A stretch of DNA of 64,000 nt from Gordionus sp. m RMFG-2023 (GCF_954871325.1 NC_088777.1:20623366-20687365); one strand, 5' to 3'. Counted from the stretch's first letter, positions 11,207-23,421 are shown. Notes: generated by a model not told the origin, from the letters alone. Translations and numbers: made by a program.

Positions 11207-12970
11207 TATGGACACTTGGGAACTAGTGTTGCTGCAGTTTCGTAGACAAGTTCTTCGATTACACCTCATTTTCATGGAGGATTTCTTTTCATACTCCCCC
11301 TTTAGTCCGGGTTCGGTTAGATCCTTTATAAACGGTTTATTATTGTCACATGGTTCTTAATTATTTCTCATACTTTTTTGGCAATAACATGTCAAAACGA
11401 TGGGTTAAAAATTATATTGTAGTTATTATATTATTAATAAAAGAAAGAAAAGAAAAAAGATTAGTATGAAACAAGATATATTTTATTTGTTTTATTGCAT
11501 ATATATATAATAATTTTGAACATATAAAATTATATTTATAGCAAAATTGCACATATAATGATGATATATTCATATTTTAATTGTATGTATTAATAAATTT
11601 TACGATAAATTGTTTCGTAAATAAACGAGGATACCCTCAAATTCAATTTGGTCAAATAGTTTACTTCCACCTACATAAGACTAATTTGTCCTTTCGAAAT
11701 TTTCGCTATCATAGCAAATGAATAAATTCTTGTCGTAATTCACGACTGGGTACTTTATTGCACCCGTATAAACCAAGTGTTTTGTATGATGTCAGTTCTA
11801 TAGGCCGTTAAATAGCATCCATCTTTAATGAGGCAATAATTGACGAGACCTTTTTATTTGGTTATCATTTGCTTAGAGATGACCAAGAAAAGGTGGATGG
11901 GTTGTCGATTATTCATTTCTAGATCCCAGAAGGATATGTATGAGACTACGTCGGATGTTGATTCTGGAAAGTGACTGGAAGCAGGGACGTCACATGGAAA
12001 CGAAAGTATAGAAGATGTGTCGCTGTTGTAGAACCGTTGTACGCTTTCTCTTATGGAAGAATAATTCTCTTAGTGGTTTATCAGTATGAGCCAGTCGGTG
12101 ACAGAATCTTATCTCTTCCGACCGGTGGGCCGTTGACCGGAACCTGGGAATCTCCATTGCCAGTTTATTGGCCTTAAAAGGGCCTTTGAGTATTAGAGAA
12201 AGAAGTAGAAGAAACAATAGTCTGAGAAGTAAAAGTAGAAGTTTTATTATGGCACTATTTGCTTCATAGTCCAAAGATATAGATCCAACTGAATATTTCT
12301 TTTCTTGTCCCTGGTGGCAGGCATTTCCTTGTAAGATTCCTGGAGGTACGCGAAGGTAGCTCTCATCTCTGCGTATACCAGGTTTCGGGATAGGGCCTGT
12401 CGATGATTTAAACTTTCTCCCTTCCTAAGAATTATGATTGGAAGGAGGTTAGCTTTAACAAGAGGGACTGCCAAACAAGGATAAGAGGTGACAGCAACGC
12501 AGATTGCTATCTGCTCCTTCGTGCATTTTTCAAACGATTTTGCGAATGTGTTTTAACTCGTGTCGATCTCTTTCATTTCCTTTGCATTTTGGCTCGCATA
12601 ATTCTGTTTTTATGCATTGCTAGATCACTCCAATCGAGATCCTAAATGGCAAGAGGAAACTATTTTATTTTAGGAGTATATAACAGTGCTATGACGTTAG
12701 AGCTGACAATTTTCATAAACTCCATCTATCTGATATATGATCTCAATACGTTGGATAAGGTAAGGGGTAATGAGAAGCCAGAGCATATAAATATCCCAAT
12801 TAAAACGATGTTACAGACATTGACGAGACCCGCCAGAAAAAACCCTACTTGAACACAATACAGGTTTAGAATCTATTAACCACGTCCTGCACCTCGGACC
12901 CCAAGGCGATTCATAGGCCTCAAATATCCAGAATTCCATTTTTGAATAAAATTCTGGCATATATATTAGG
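11207..12970. other. Block of distinct, more GC-balanced composition
   Basis: Apart from an AT-rich stretch at 11400-11620, this block is visibly richer in G and C than its surroundings and has an ordinary-looking base mix. Several frames of 40-100 codons with balanced amino-acid use are readable on the reverse strand (for example 12247-12552), and shorter ones on both strands. No frame is long enough or familiar enough to name. It may be a decayed gene, an inserted element of foreign origin, or a conserved untranslated region. No terminal repeats were found. Confidence 0.5.
12247..12552 (-). pseudogene. Unidentified 101-codon reading frame in the GC-balanced block
   Basis: Open on the reverse strand from 12552 to a stop at 12247, with no in-frame ATG at the upstream end. 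The product is not low-complexity: it includes SFEKCTKEQIAICVAVTS, RQALSRNLVYAEMRAT and YLQESYKEMPATRDKK. Codon use is unlike the AT-rich frames elsewhere in the window. I do not recognise a family. It could be an exon, a decayed gene or chance. The absence of a clear start or splice sites keeps confidence low. Confidence 0.3.
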
Positions 12971-14160
12971 GATAGGAAGTGATGTGTAAATTTAATCTTT
13001 TTTCTTATAATTTTATTAAACCAATGGAACTAATAGGCATTTTTTTTAGTATTATACTATGTATAATTAAGTATTTAGCGAAATTATATATAGAGGTAGT
13101 TTTTTTCTTCAAAGATTTTGTTTTTAATTTTTTGCAATTTTGTAAACTTCCACTTTTTTAAACTTATTTTAGTTATCAAAGTGTTATAACTTAATAATCC
13201 TAATTTGTTTTTAAAAAAATTAAAGGTTTATTTAATTAACCTTGGTACATCGAGATTAAATTTCATTTGGCGCCATCCAAGCCTAGATCCTCTTATAACA
13301 GATCAATTACTCCAGGTCCGTCCTTCCCATATTTTTGTTGATTCAAATTTATTAAACGAAATTCTTTTAGATCAAATCAGATTAAACATTTGACATGGTA
13401 ATAAAGAATTTCATAAAGTGAACACTCGTGGACAATTTTTATTTTGCGTCACTTTTTAGAGGTTCTAAAATTATGGAACATCTTTACGATTGTTTTATTT
13501 GTTAATCCATTCCAAATGACCATTTTTTAGAGAAGTTTTAGCTTATACAAATAAAAATCTCAAACATAAATTTAAAAAAATCATCTCTTATGTGTATATA
13601 ATATTTAAGATTGAAAATACCAGGCGTGCTTTAATATTTCCATTAAATAAAAATTAAATTTTTTTGTGTTGTGGCTGTGAATTATTTTCCACCAAAAAAT
13701 ATTTGCTTTTTTTAAAATAAATAAATATATATGAAAATATAAAATAATTTTGAACTCAGTAATTTTATAAAAACTGAAAACTTGATTGGTTTCTTTTCTT
13801 TTAAGATCATAAATGAAAGGATGGAAATTTTTATAACAAAATAATAAATATGTAATATAAATGAAGAATCATAAAAATAACAAAGCACAATTTTTACAAA
13901 TTTGTCATTTTGCTAGATTTTACAAAATTGTCATAAAATCTATATAATTTTGATATATTTTTAATGGAAAATGACAACTTAGGATATTGTTAATACGATG
14001 AATGTTGCGATAATTATGTGACATGTCGATAGATGCTAAAAAAAGGAACGAAGCGTCCTCTAATGATACATTAATTAGAAATAAAAGAATGGATACAAAA
14101 TTAGTTACATATTTATTTTTCTGATGACCGTAATGCATTATCACATCCTAATTAATTAAA
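12971..14160. other. No confident gene; one protein-like stretch
   Basis: A + strand frame at 13205-13393 reads protein-like in its middle part (IWRHPSLDPLITDQ, HIFVDSNLLNEILLDQI), and HGNKEFHKVNTRGQF continues just after its stop. This looks like a decayed coding fragment of unknown family. The rest is AT-rich and featureless. Confidence 0.35.
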
Positions 14161-14186
14161 TATAATATTATCGACAAGAGCATAGC

Positions 14187-14315
14187 TATGAATTTGCTTT
14201 AAAGAAGAAAAAAAAGGGGGGGGGGGGATAATTTTTGCAAAATTTCTAAAATTTTTATTGAAATCATTATTCAATATCTTAAATTTCGTAAATTTATTAG
14301 AACTAGTGACTAAAA
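14187..14315. repeat. Dispersed repeat, copy 1 of a local pair
   Basis: The stretch 'aatttgct', a G-run of about a dozen, 'aataattttt', then 'tattagaactagtgacta' is matched at 14872-14968 by 'aatttgct', a G-rich run and 'tattaggactagtgactat' in the same orientation. Just before copy 1 is 'agcatagctatg', reminiscent of the GGC(A/G)TAGC tips of hAT elements in this window. Confidence 0.55.
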
Positions 14316-14401
14316 AATTAAAAATGACTAATACCAAAATATTTCGTAAATTTATCAGTTAAATTCTAAATGTAATTGTAGGAACAAAAATGCTATTCTA
14401 G

Positions 14402-14525
14402 AATAAGGAATGTATATAATCAGCTCCAGAGACTGAGCATAGTTTCTGCTAAAAATATTCGTTTTTGGAATTGCCTGGAATCACTAAAAATGGCGTTATT
14501 ACCCATCAATTATATATCACTGTAA
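14402..14525 (+). CDS. Candidate terminal exon of an unidentified gene
   Basis: An acceptor-like 'tgctattctag' precedes 14402. One base completes a split codon, and 40 codons follow to TAA at 14525. The peptide has balanced composition (NVYNQLQRLSIVSAK, IRFWNCLESLKMALLPIN). No family is recognised and no upstream exon was linked, so it may be a chance frame in less AT-biased sequence. Confidence 0.25.
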
Positions 14526-14871
14526 TTAAATAAATATATGCTGGAAAGATTTGTACAAAATTATGAATATTTTGAGCATTTAAAATTATTAGAAAAAAAT
14601 GTTCCAATTTGTAATATATAAATTATATTTAAGAATTAAAATGTTTTAGATTAATACACAAAAAATATTGCATATATAAATTGCCAAGTTACAAAAAAAT
14701 ATATAAAATTTCGTTTGTGATGGAGCAAATTATTTAAATGATTTCATAAATAAGTTTTGATCTAGAAGAAAATGTTCTTTTATTTTTGCAAGTGCTAATG
14801 AATAGAGTGGGCAAGATTTATAATTATTTTAAAATATTATAAAAATACCCAAAGATTTGTAATAACTAGGA

Positions 14872-14968
14872 ATTTGCTATGGAAGGGGGGAGGGGGAATT
14901 AAAAAAAAATTCTAGCAATTATTCAAGAATATCTAGTTTCAGAAAATTATTAGGACTAGTGACTATCT
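14872..14968. repeat. Dispersed repeat, copy 2 of a local pair
   Basis: Second copy of the repeat at 14187-14315, in direct orientation, with the G-rich run interrupted by one A. The tip-like sequence ending 'aacgttactg' at about 15149, with 'gagtcccctgagttagtaaa' before it, resembles the right tip of the MITE at 9759-10030 and probably closes another insertion. Confidence 0.5.
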
Positions 14969-15276
14969 ATGAAATTTCTAAAAAATATTAAATTAAGTAT
15001 ATTCATTTATATTATGTATATTAAAAAAAAATAAAATGTTGGAAATATAAATTGCACAATAATATTCTTAAAATGGTCATTTTCAAAAATAGCAAGAAAT
15101 TTAAAATAACAGTTGAGTCCCCTGAGTTAGTAAAGGCTAGTAACGTTACTGATGTCAACTATAAAGAAGGGCTAATTTATTTAATCGTTTTTTAAGAGGT
15201 AGTACTTCTCAGGTTTTCTATCATTCTTAAAGTTCCATTGGTAGTGGTATACTAATGGGTAGAGATGCTAGATATA

Positions 15277-15870
15277 TTATAATTTTAATATATTATGAAA
15301 ATAGTGTAAAATGTGTTTAAAAAAATTATATAAAGTATCAATAGCATTTTTCGGAACATTATCAACCATAATCAACCCTTTATAGCACATTTTGCAATCA
15401 GCTAATAATTTATCATGGAATACTTTAATATGTTCACAACAAATATTTAATTTTTTCTCTATCAAAATTTAAAATAGATTCGGAAGGATTTGGTGGTAAT
15501 AACATTTGCATATTTGTAAATGCTGCCTGAGGAATCAGGAACCTTTAGTGAAATCTCGAAGATTATATAATATTTTTTGATTTTATCCTTTTTTTAAAAT
15601 CGACAAATCGGGATTTTTAACAACACTAAATAAATACGGATTAGATAAAAATAAATAATTTATAATATTCTCCTATTGCTCCTAAAATATTTGAACTATA
15701 GGAGTGTCTTGGTGCAAGTCAAAGTATACGATACCAAATTCATATAAATATGCCTTAACTTTGTAGAATTCAACAATCACATAATTTATGAAATTCCTTA
15801 TAAACATTTGACCTTAAGCCTGATGTAATATTTCATGCGATGATTTCAACTAAATAAATATCATTTTTTT
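15277..15870 (-). pseudogene. Decayed reverse-strand coding remnants, family unknown
   Basis: Three reverse-strand stretches read as protein: VEFYKVKAYLYEFGIVYFDL then HQDTPIVQ (about 15680-15812), FLIPQAAFTNMQMLLPPN (about 15480-15545) and ICCEHIKVFHDKLLADC then MVDNVPKNAIDTLYNFF (15277-15465). They lie in different frames, separated by a MITE tip at 15600-15627. Probably one dead transposon gene, but the family is not recognisable to me. Confidence 0.35.
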
Positions 15871-16779
15871 GAAAGAAAATGTATAAAAATTTATTTAATT
15901 TTAATGAAAAGAAAAGAAAAATTGGCCCTGTCGAGCCTAGTAAGGCGTCTTTATGTAAAAGAATCCTTTTCAGGTCATTCTGTAATACTAATAACACTTA
16001 TAATAGACTCCCCTAAATAAAATCAGTGACTAATTGAAAGTGAAAGATTTATTAAAAATATTTAAATTATCTGCATTTTCTCACCCCAAATCTCCTCCTA
16101 GCTGACTTCGCACCTTTACTGAGGTTAAATTAACGTAATATATACTTGATCTGACTGAGATTAAACATTACTTAACATATAATTATTTTAAAATAAAAAC
16201 ATGAACCACGGTTTTTCAAGTGAGCTTTAATAAATTTTAGTGTTTTATATTTTAAAAAAAAGTATCACACCATATTTAAGTTTCATAATCTTAAAATTTT
16301 ATAGAAAACTTTATCAACGTCAATTATATATTCGCAAAAATATTTTAAGAAGCATTGTAATTGTGAGCGGGGGAACAGCAAATTCTAAATAAACCATTAA
16401 AATTGTTTGAACTGAACAGGACCGTCAAAGGAAAATTTTTAAATGAAAGAACCAAACCTTTCTAACTAATTTCGAAACGGTTTAAACCGGTTAATAGCTG
16501 TTTTGAGATAATATTTATTTATTTTAAATGATTTGTATAATTTAAAAATATTATTAAAAAATTAGTATAAATTTTATGTAATTATGTGTTATTTACTTAT
16601 TTCCTATTCATGTTTTAATATAAAATAAAAAAAATTCCATTTAATTTCTTTAATTTTTGTTTGGTTTTTTTTAAAATAGTTTTTAAAAGAAATTTGTTTG
16701 ATTTTTCCGTCAACAATAAAACGGAATGAAAATAATAGGAATAAAAAATGTTTAAAATTTCAAACCAAGAACCAAAATA

Positions 16780-17147
16780 AAACACGGTTTTACATTTTTT
16801 TAAAAAAGGTCCGATTAAGATTTTGGCTAAAATAGTGTTCGTAAGCTTGGAGATTTTGTTCATAGGTAGCAGAAAGGTTTATAGTGCGCACAAATTGAAC
16901 ATTTCAAAGTTGCGTTTCAAAACGCAAAAAATGCATTTTAATTGCATTTGTTTAATTTGAGTACGTTTGCGTTTTGTATTTTAAATTATTGATATGCGTT
17001 TTAAAACGCGGTGTTAAAACGTTCAATTTGTACGCACTATTAGACCTCTAATTGCCAAATCTCGAGACTTACATGATATTATTTTGGCTAAAATTTTAAT
17101 TGGGCCGTTTTCAAAATTGGTCCAAATCCGACCGTTTAACAACACTA
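16780..17147. mobile_element. Foldback hAT-type MITE interrupted by another MITE
   Basis: The right end is ACCGTTTAACAACACTA at 17147, the same tip as the elements at 17484-17704 and 23598-23820. The interior words 'aagcttggagattttg' and 'aaatctcgagacttac' match their central inverted arms. A 158-bp element sits in the centre at 16882-17039. The left end is unclear and is placed approximately where 'aaggtccgattaagatt' begins. Confidence 0.7.
16882..17039. mobile_element. Harbinger-type (Tourist-like) MITE, 158 bp, target duplication TTA
   Basis: Tips TAGTGCGCACAAATTGAAC and, read inward, TAGTGCGTACAAATTGAAC differ at one position. The inner arms continue as GTTGCGTTTCAAAACGC and GCGTTTTAAAACGC. 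TTA is present at both flanks (16879-16881 and 17040-17042). A 3-bp TTA/TAA duplication is characteristic of PIF/Harbinger insertions. The high arm identity suggests a recent insertion. It splits the older hAT-type MITE around it. Confidence 0.82.
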
Positions 17148-17483
17148 CTTGTACGGTTATACTGTTTAGTGTTTAGAATAAACTGGTGATGTAATATCGT
17201 TGGTTGTATCCTAATACATAATAAAGTAAAGTTCATTAATATTACTCGGCAATGTTAAAGAAGACGAAAAAATAGTATAATATTTTAAAGGTAATAGAAT
17301 TTTTTAAAATAAAAATTATTACCAACACCAAACTATGCACTTTACCTTATCACTACATGCGTTTCAATGCATAGAATAGTTAAATATCTACCAAGTTTTT
17401 AAAAAATATGTAAATTTATCAGCAATAAACTGGACATCAGGTCAAATATTTAATTTACAAGCAATAGTTTTTATGATTTTTTA

Positions 17484-17704
17484 TAGTGTTCTTAAACGGT
17501 TCGATTTGAATCGATTTTAAAAAAAGACTAGTTAAATATTTTCGCCAGAAAATTGTTGTCTAAGTCTGGAGATTTCGCTAATTAGATGTCCAAATCTTTG
17601 TACCATTTAAGAAAAATCTCCAGGCTTGCAAAATATTTTTCTGGATAAAATATTGAGTTAGCCGTTTTTAAAATCGGCATAAAAAGATTAGTTTAACAAC
17701 ACTA
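17484..17704. mobile_element. Foldback hAT-type MITE, 221 bp
   Basis: It starts TAGTGTTCTTAAACGG and ends GTTTAACAACACTA, near-complementary tips. Long imperfect arms meet in the middle ('agtctggagatttcgc' against 'aaatctccaggcttgc'), so the whole element can fold into one hairpin. Same family as 19008-19203, 23598-23820 and the outer element at 16780-17147. Flanking 8-bp sequences do not match well. Confidence 0.85.
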
Positions 17705-18665
17705 ATACTCCAAAAACTAATATAAATGCGTTAGTACTAACGGAAAACTATAAAAATTTAATTAAATTCTATTACTAACCTTTTGTTCCAAAATCTATCA
17801 CAATAGGATTCTTTTTATGAATAAATTGTTACACCTATGTTATTCAGAAAATAATATCTATAATAATTACATTGGGTAATGTTAAATAAACTATATAGCA
17901 TTTTAATCTATCCTCCTAATTTTTTCTTCTTCATAAATATACCAAAATCTCTCTCAACCTCAAATCATTTCTTTCTCTTAACATATTGGTTATAATATAT
18001 CAAAATTAATCAAATTTATTTAAAAAAAAGAAATTTAAAAAAAAACAATTTGTCAGTTTTTTTCATTAATTACTCTGATATGAGAAAAAAAAGATTTATT
18101 TTTTGAAAATCACACCGGTAGCTTGACTAGGATTAGATAATGTGCAATAATTGTAAAGAAAGCATAAGGATTTATTATTATAATTAACTAGATATTTTAA
18201 ATTTTTAAAGATATCTTAAAATTTAAATTTAAAAAAAAGAAAAAGAAAAAATTCAGAAATATCTTTTTCTACATTATATGTATACATAACAACAAATGCA
18301 AGAATATATGATTAAAAGCCTCGATTTAATACAAAAATACGATAGGTAATGGATTAAATATTTTTTATATAACATATAATTCAAAATATTAAATTTGCAA
18401 AATTTCGTTTGACACTTTTAAACTAGTCCACTAAGTCAATGAGTTATTCCGCATTTTATCTATCGTATCACAATTTTTGAATATTTAGAGGTGCATGTAA
18501 AAAATAATAATTATTCCATTTATGGAATTCACCAAAACATTATAAAATAATTTTAATAATTTCCAGTTCTAATAACTAATTAAATTCTAATTTTTATCAA
18601 TACATAATACATATACTTATCTTTCCTTGTCTGGACAGTATTATTATAGTAACAAAGGAGACCGG
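17705..18665. other. No gene seen
   Basis: AT-rich sequence with short poly(A)/poly(T) runs. No coding frame or transposon tip supported. Confidence 0.5.
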
Positions 18666-18718
18666 GAAAGAAAGAAAGAAAGAAAGAAAGAAAGTAAGGA
18701 AGAAAGAAAGTAGGAAAC
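18666..18718. repeat. (GAAA)n microsatellite
   Basis: About a dozen GAAA units, slightly interrupted. A second, longer and purer GAAA array is at 37291-37341. Confidence 0.95.
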
Positions 18719-19007
18719 AAATAAAGAATATAGCAGGTGTTTTGCTCTTTTGCCATAAAATTTTATTTTTGTTTTATGCGATTCAAATTAATTGTATCAT
18801 TGGATAGACTCATCATATTACAAAATAATAGAAAAATCCGAGGCTTTCTACCTTTTATATTGAGGGTGCTATTTAGAATTAAGTACAAGTCGTGCTCTTT
18901 TATATTTGCCCAACCATGGATTCCCAACTCTTCTGGTAAAGTTGCAAATATCAAATTTCACACATAAACTCAATTTTTTCAAATGTATTGCTATAATTTT
19001 TCCATAA

Positions 19008-19203
19008 TAATGTTGTTAATGGCTCGATTGTTAAAAACGGATAACTCAATATTATTGACAAAAAATAGATGCAAGCCTGGAAATTTTGCTCACAGATGGT
19101 GAAAAGAATGGACGCATGTTAATGAAATCTCGAGGCTTGCTTAGTATAATTTTGGCTAAAATATTAATTGAAATCACCTAAATCAAGCTGTTTAATTACA
19201 CTA
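19008..19203. mobile_element. Foldback hAT-type MITE, degenerate, 196 bp
   Basis: Tips TAATGTTGTTAATGGC and TGTTTAATTACACTA correspond to the family tips TAGTGTTGTTAAACGG and CGTTTAACAACACTA. The central arms 'caagcctggaaattttgct' and 'aaatctcgaggcttgct' are conserved. It is more diverged than its neighbours, so probably an older insertion. Confidence 0.75.
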
Positions 19204-19849
19204 AAACTAATTATGAATATTTAAAAAAACATTAGTCTTTACAATAAAGGCACACATAAAATAGACCATTTCACACAATTTGAATATGCCATTTAAAACT
19301 ATTAGTGCACTATATCAAATATTCACGCCTTTTAATGTTATCTAACTTAAGCAGCACATTACACAATACCAATCCTTTCGTAAAATCTTTCCACATATAA
19401 GAATATATAGAAGTGCTGTAATAATTCTTAAAGATTTTCTTCTCTTTTAACCATACGTATATAAAGTCTTATTATAGGCCCAAGCCTATGACAATATTAC
19501 TTTCCTAAAAATATTTTCCCCTCTACCATACTCTCCCAATTTTTTTAACACTCCTCTCTAAATATTTTATTTTTCAATGACGATCAAATTTGTCATTTTA
19601 CTACTTGCCGTAGCCCCAGTCTCCCTTATTTCAACTAAAGAATATATTTTCAAGACTTGTTCCAATAAACATCAAAATCTTTCTTTTTTCTTTCCTATTT
19701 CCATTCGAATAGTCATTAACATTTCCTAAGTCTTAACCTATTATTTGAGAGTTGAGAATCAGGTCCATCTGCATAGAACGAGTAATTAACACTATACTTG
19801 TAAATGTAACCAACAATTATGAAACAAATTAATATTTTGCTCACCATTA

Positions 19850-20190
19850 TACTAATCCTAATAAAATTTCCGGCTCGAATCCGGCCCGAAATTTTATTTA
19901 TTTTTTTAAGATCGAGCTTGCTTCAGCCATATTTATTTTTCGAATAAAATAATAATTGGCACGTGTATAAAGATAATTATATAAAATCGCGAATTGCTTT
20001 GTTCTAATCACAGAAATAATCGAAAGATTGTTTTGTTTAAAAAGAGAAAACACTATTTATAATTTTATTGGTTACATTTTTTTATGTCTAGACCTGACCA
20101 GATTTTTAAAAAAAGTATTCAAGTCCAAGCCCGACCCAATTTTTTATGATCAATCGCGACGTTGGGCCGAATTGCAAAGCTCTATTAATC
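19850..20190. mobile_element. Probable hAT-type MITE with CCCGACCC blocks, ends unresolved
   Basis: GC islands in AT-rich DNA: 'tccggctcgaatccggcccg' near 19870 and 'aagcccgacccaatt' to 'gttgggccgaattgcaaagc' near 20115-20180. Similar CCCG/GGCC islands mark both ends of the elements at 23934-24277 and 47105-48046. The open frame at 20028-20315 runs across it and is not a gene. From 19204 to 19849 and from 20191 to 21599 I see no gene. Confidence 0.45.
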
Positions 20191-21599
20191 AATTCCAAAT
20201 TTTAAGCAATAAAAAGGTAGAAATTATTAATATAATCGAAATTATACGCTCTCAAAATATTTACAGCGAATATATTAAAAATTTATTTTTTACTTTTTGC
20301 ATAAATTATAGATAAAATCCAATAATCCTAAAATTTTAAATTTAAATTAGCCTTTATTTTGATTGCCAATAGCCATATTTTTTGGTTTTTGCTATCATAA
20401 ATTATACAATTTATGTGTTATAATATATTAAGTATATATATTTTTTATTACAAATTCAAATATTATCATTTTATATCAATCATAAATTATCAGTAGCCTA
20501 GCTAGCTTAGATAGTATTTTGTCAAGTTACTTTATTATTTTAAATTTTATAATTGTAGTTTTAAAATTTTTTTAATTTGTGTTTATATCAATTTAAATTT
20601 TATTATTTCAAGTCATTTATATTTTGGTTAATGCCAAGACAAATATCCGAGTCTTCAAGGTAAAATGAAGAATTATGAAATAAACCGTACTTTAAATAAT
20701 TATAACATCAGGTAACAACAAATTAAAAATCATCATAGTATGACAAAAAAGCTTATTTTTAGTTTCTTGAATCTACTTACTATATAATTAGATTTTAATG
20801 ATAAGAGATCATTTCAATTTAAAAAATATATATTTATTCAAAAAAATATGTTTTAACAAAAAAATTCATATTGTTACTTAAAAGAAATTTACAAGGAAGA
20901 TGGGGGGTCCATGTTACCTGATACTGTAAACATTGAAAAATGATATATTTTACACATTAAAGATAGTGTTTAAAGCATTGTTAAAATGTAATAAAAAAAA
21001 CTTATTTCGTGTTAAATGGTCAAGGGGGCGAGAGTTGTTTAATCTAAAGTCAATTTATGTATGTATTAAAAATAATATACCTTGCTATCATCCATCTATT
21101 TATTGAGATACATCAATATTCAAGTAGGTTATTTCAAATCACGAACAAATGAATATTCTTTTTTTAAACATTATTTTCCATTAGATATTTTAATTTTTTG
21201 ATTTTCTTATATAAATATTTTGGAATATACGATTTGTAAAATAAATTTTATTATATAAAATATAAACAGTTCAATGTCGTCCATTCATCTTAAAAAATAA
21301 TGTATGCTAGATATGTCGATTGAATTATAGTCATCTGACCGCCATTTAAGATTTTTTTGAGTTATCATCTAAAAATATAAACAAATAACTAGGGGTCTAA
21401 AAAAATTCGCCTTGTCCTAATTATAATTTCAAAAATAATTCCAATATAAAAGATAAGATTATATTTTAACCGCATTGAGATATAGAATCCATGGGGATTC
21501 CTAATCTCTCTATTTTAAATCGTCAACTGAGAACAATTTTTAAATTTGAAAAATCTGATTTGACTGTATATTCCAACATGTGTAGCTTACGTATTCAGT

Positions 21600-22248
21600 T
21601 AGTGTTGCTAACATAACTTGTATTTTTCAAAAAAACTTTAACTCATTACTTTTTAAAGAAAGAAATTCGTAACTGACTAGTTACATTATTGAGAATGTAA
21701 AACGTCAAAAGTAAGTAGTTACTTTTTAAAATTTGCGAGATATAATATATATATCTCATTTTATTCATTTTTTTTATGGTGATTTACCAAATTTAAAATT
21801 ATTACTTATAAACAAGCGCTCACCTGTCAAACGTTTTTATGGTCTAGGGAAGGTTTTTTTACCTTTGGGCACCAATTTTGAAAACTTTATTTAAAATTGG
21901 TTGAAAAATAAATATTATATTGTGTTAATTATTATTATTTTTCGGTGTAAATAAATATATAATATTTATTCAGTGCAAATAAATATAACATTGTGGTATA
22001 TTATTTTCAGTACAATTATTTTTTTTATTTAAATTGTATTTTTATATACAAATTCTTTTGATTGTAATTTTTAAATACTTTAATAAAAAATTTTTTGATG
22101 AGTTATGTAAATAATTTCTAAAGTAACTTTATCTAACTAGTTACTTTGAAATATAACTGTAACTAGTTCTTTTAAAAATGTGGCTAGTAATGTAACTAGT
22201 TATTTTTTTTTATAACTTTCTTTTAAATAGTAATTTTAAACAACTCTA
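21600..22248. mobile_element. Non-autonomous hAT-like element rich in GTTAC/GTAAC
   Basis: Left end TAGTGTTGCTAACAT; right end, read inward, TAGAGTTGTTTAAAAT. Sub-terminal zones carry repeated 'aactagttac' and 'gtaactagtt' palindromes, like those of the hAT at 5707-7414. The centre has no readable transposase. No clear 8-bp duplication was found. Confidence 0.55.
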
Positions 22249-23167
22249 CTACCCTATAAATTTCAGACAATTTTTGTTATATACTTTTTGTATTTTCTAA
22301 TTTATATTAAAAAATCTATATAAAAATTAATAGTTTAAAAGTTCACTGAATTGCCTAGATTCGCAGTACGAGTACTCTATACATGCTGGAATACATCTTC
22401 GATCATATCAGATTTTTAAATGAGTAATTATATGGTATTGAGGGATTCCAAATCCCTGGATTCCATATCCCAAATAACATATATATGAATATATAGTATC
22501 CAATATATAACAGTATAATTTTTAAAATATTTTAAAAAAATTCCGTGAAGATTCTTAGGTTAGGACATAACATTTATATTATTTATCATGATATTTTTTA
22601 TTTTCATATAAATTTATATTTTTTAAGCATTTTTTTTATCAAATTATTTTATTATAATGGAAATTATTTATTATAATTTTATTCAAAACAATTATGTTTT
22701 ATTTATTTAAAATTAAATATATTTAAGCATTTCATTTTTAAAAAAAATCATCTTTCTATTTTAATTTAAGATTTGGTTTTTATATGTGGTGATTTATTTG
22801 AAAAACAATTAATTTAAAATATTTATATTCTTTAATATGTATTTCTTTTTAAATCAAAGGACAAATGTTTCTGTCATTGCATATGTTGTCCTAGATTACA
22901 TTCAAAAAATTCTCATAAATTAGTAAATTTCTTATTCATAAAGTTGTGGCTGAATATTTCCGGTTCTGACTGACTACAATTAACTAAACAATCAATCTAA
23001 ATTATGGAATATTCTTCAAAAAATTTGTTCAATGAAGCTAAACATTGATTCAATTGTCAAAGAGTTATTAAATTTTAGTTCAAGAAATCTCTTAAAACTA
23101 TTTGTTGAAATATCTTACATTTTTAGGGTAAAGACCAAACCGTTAAACACAATTCTTCGACAATGAA

Positions 23168-23421
23168 ATGTTATTTAATGTCAACTACGCACAAGTGTTT
23201 CTCTCGGCCATCAATACCATCCCTCTACACATCAATCATCGGAATCGTCAGAAACCAATCAAAAATTATTATTCCTCTATCATCATATTTTTATTATTGA
23301 GTATAACATTATATTATCTGATTACTTGTATCCAAATAATATTGGCCAATTTATGGTACAGTATAGAATATATTTTATACTATTGGACAGTAGTCAGGCG
23401 CTTTAATTATTTATCGGAAAG
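23168..23421 (+). CDS. Gene A, first coding exon: hydrophobic N-terminus of an orphan protein
   Basis: ATG at 23168 opens 84 codons plus two bases, ending at a good donor (GAAAG then GTAATT). Two stops lie upstream in frame, and an acceptor-like 'ttacatttttag' at 23126 suggests a 5' UTR exon. The first ~35 residues are polar and basic (HINHRNRQKPIKNYY). Then come a strong membrane segment (SSIIIFLLLSITLYYLITC) and a second aromatic hydrophobic stretch (LWYSIEYILYYW). The intron phase fits the exon at 24480, which in turn fits 27481. No known family is recognised. A competing frame from 23127 (via ATG 23163) is also open for 57 codons but then stops and lacks a matching donor. Confidence 0.5.

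Noticed and set aside
11161-12000. The two GGGACGTCAC words (11167 and 11984) as ends of one element
   Set aside because: They are in the same orientation and the flanking bases do not match, so they do not form inverted tips or a target duplication.
16615-16863. 82-codon reverse-strand frame
   Set aside because: AT-driven composition and overlap with the foldback MITE; no family features.
19865-19890. GGCTCGAATCC resembles a tRNA T-loop
   Set aside because: It is part of a GC-rich palindrome of a MITE-like element; no acceptor stem, D-loop or anticodon arm can be drawn around it.
20028-20315. 95-codon open frame
   Set aside because: Runs across the GC-rich end of a MITE-like element and has no splice or start context.
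23127-23300. Alternative frame from the 23126 acceptor (57 codons, via ATG 23163)
   Set aside because: Ends in a stop without a usable donor and does not connect to exon 2, whereas the ATG 23168 frame does.
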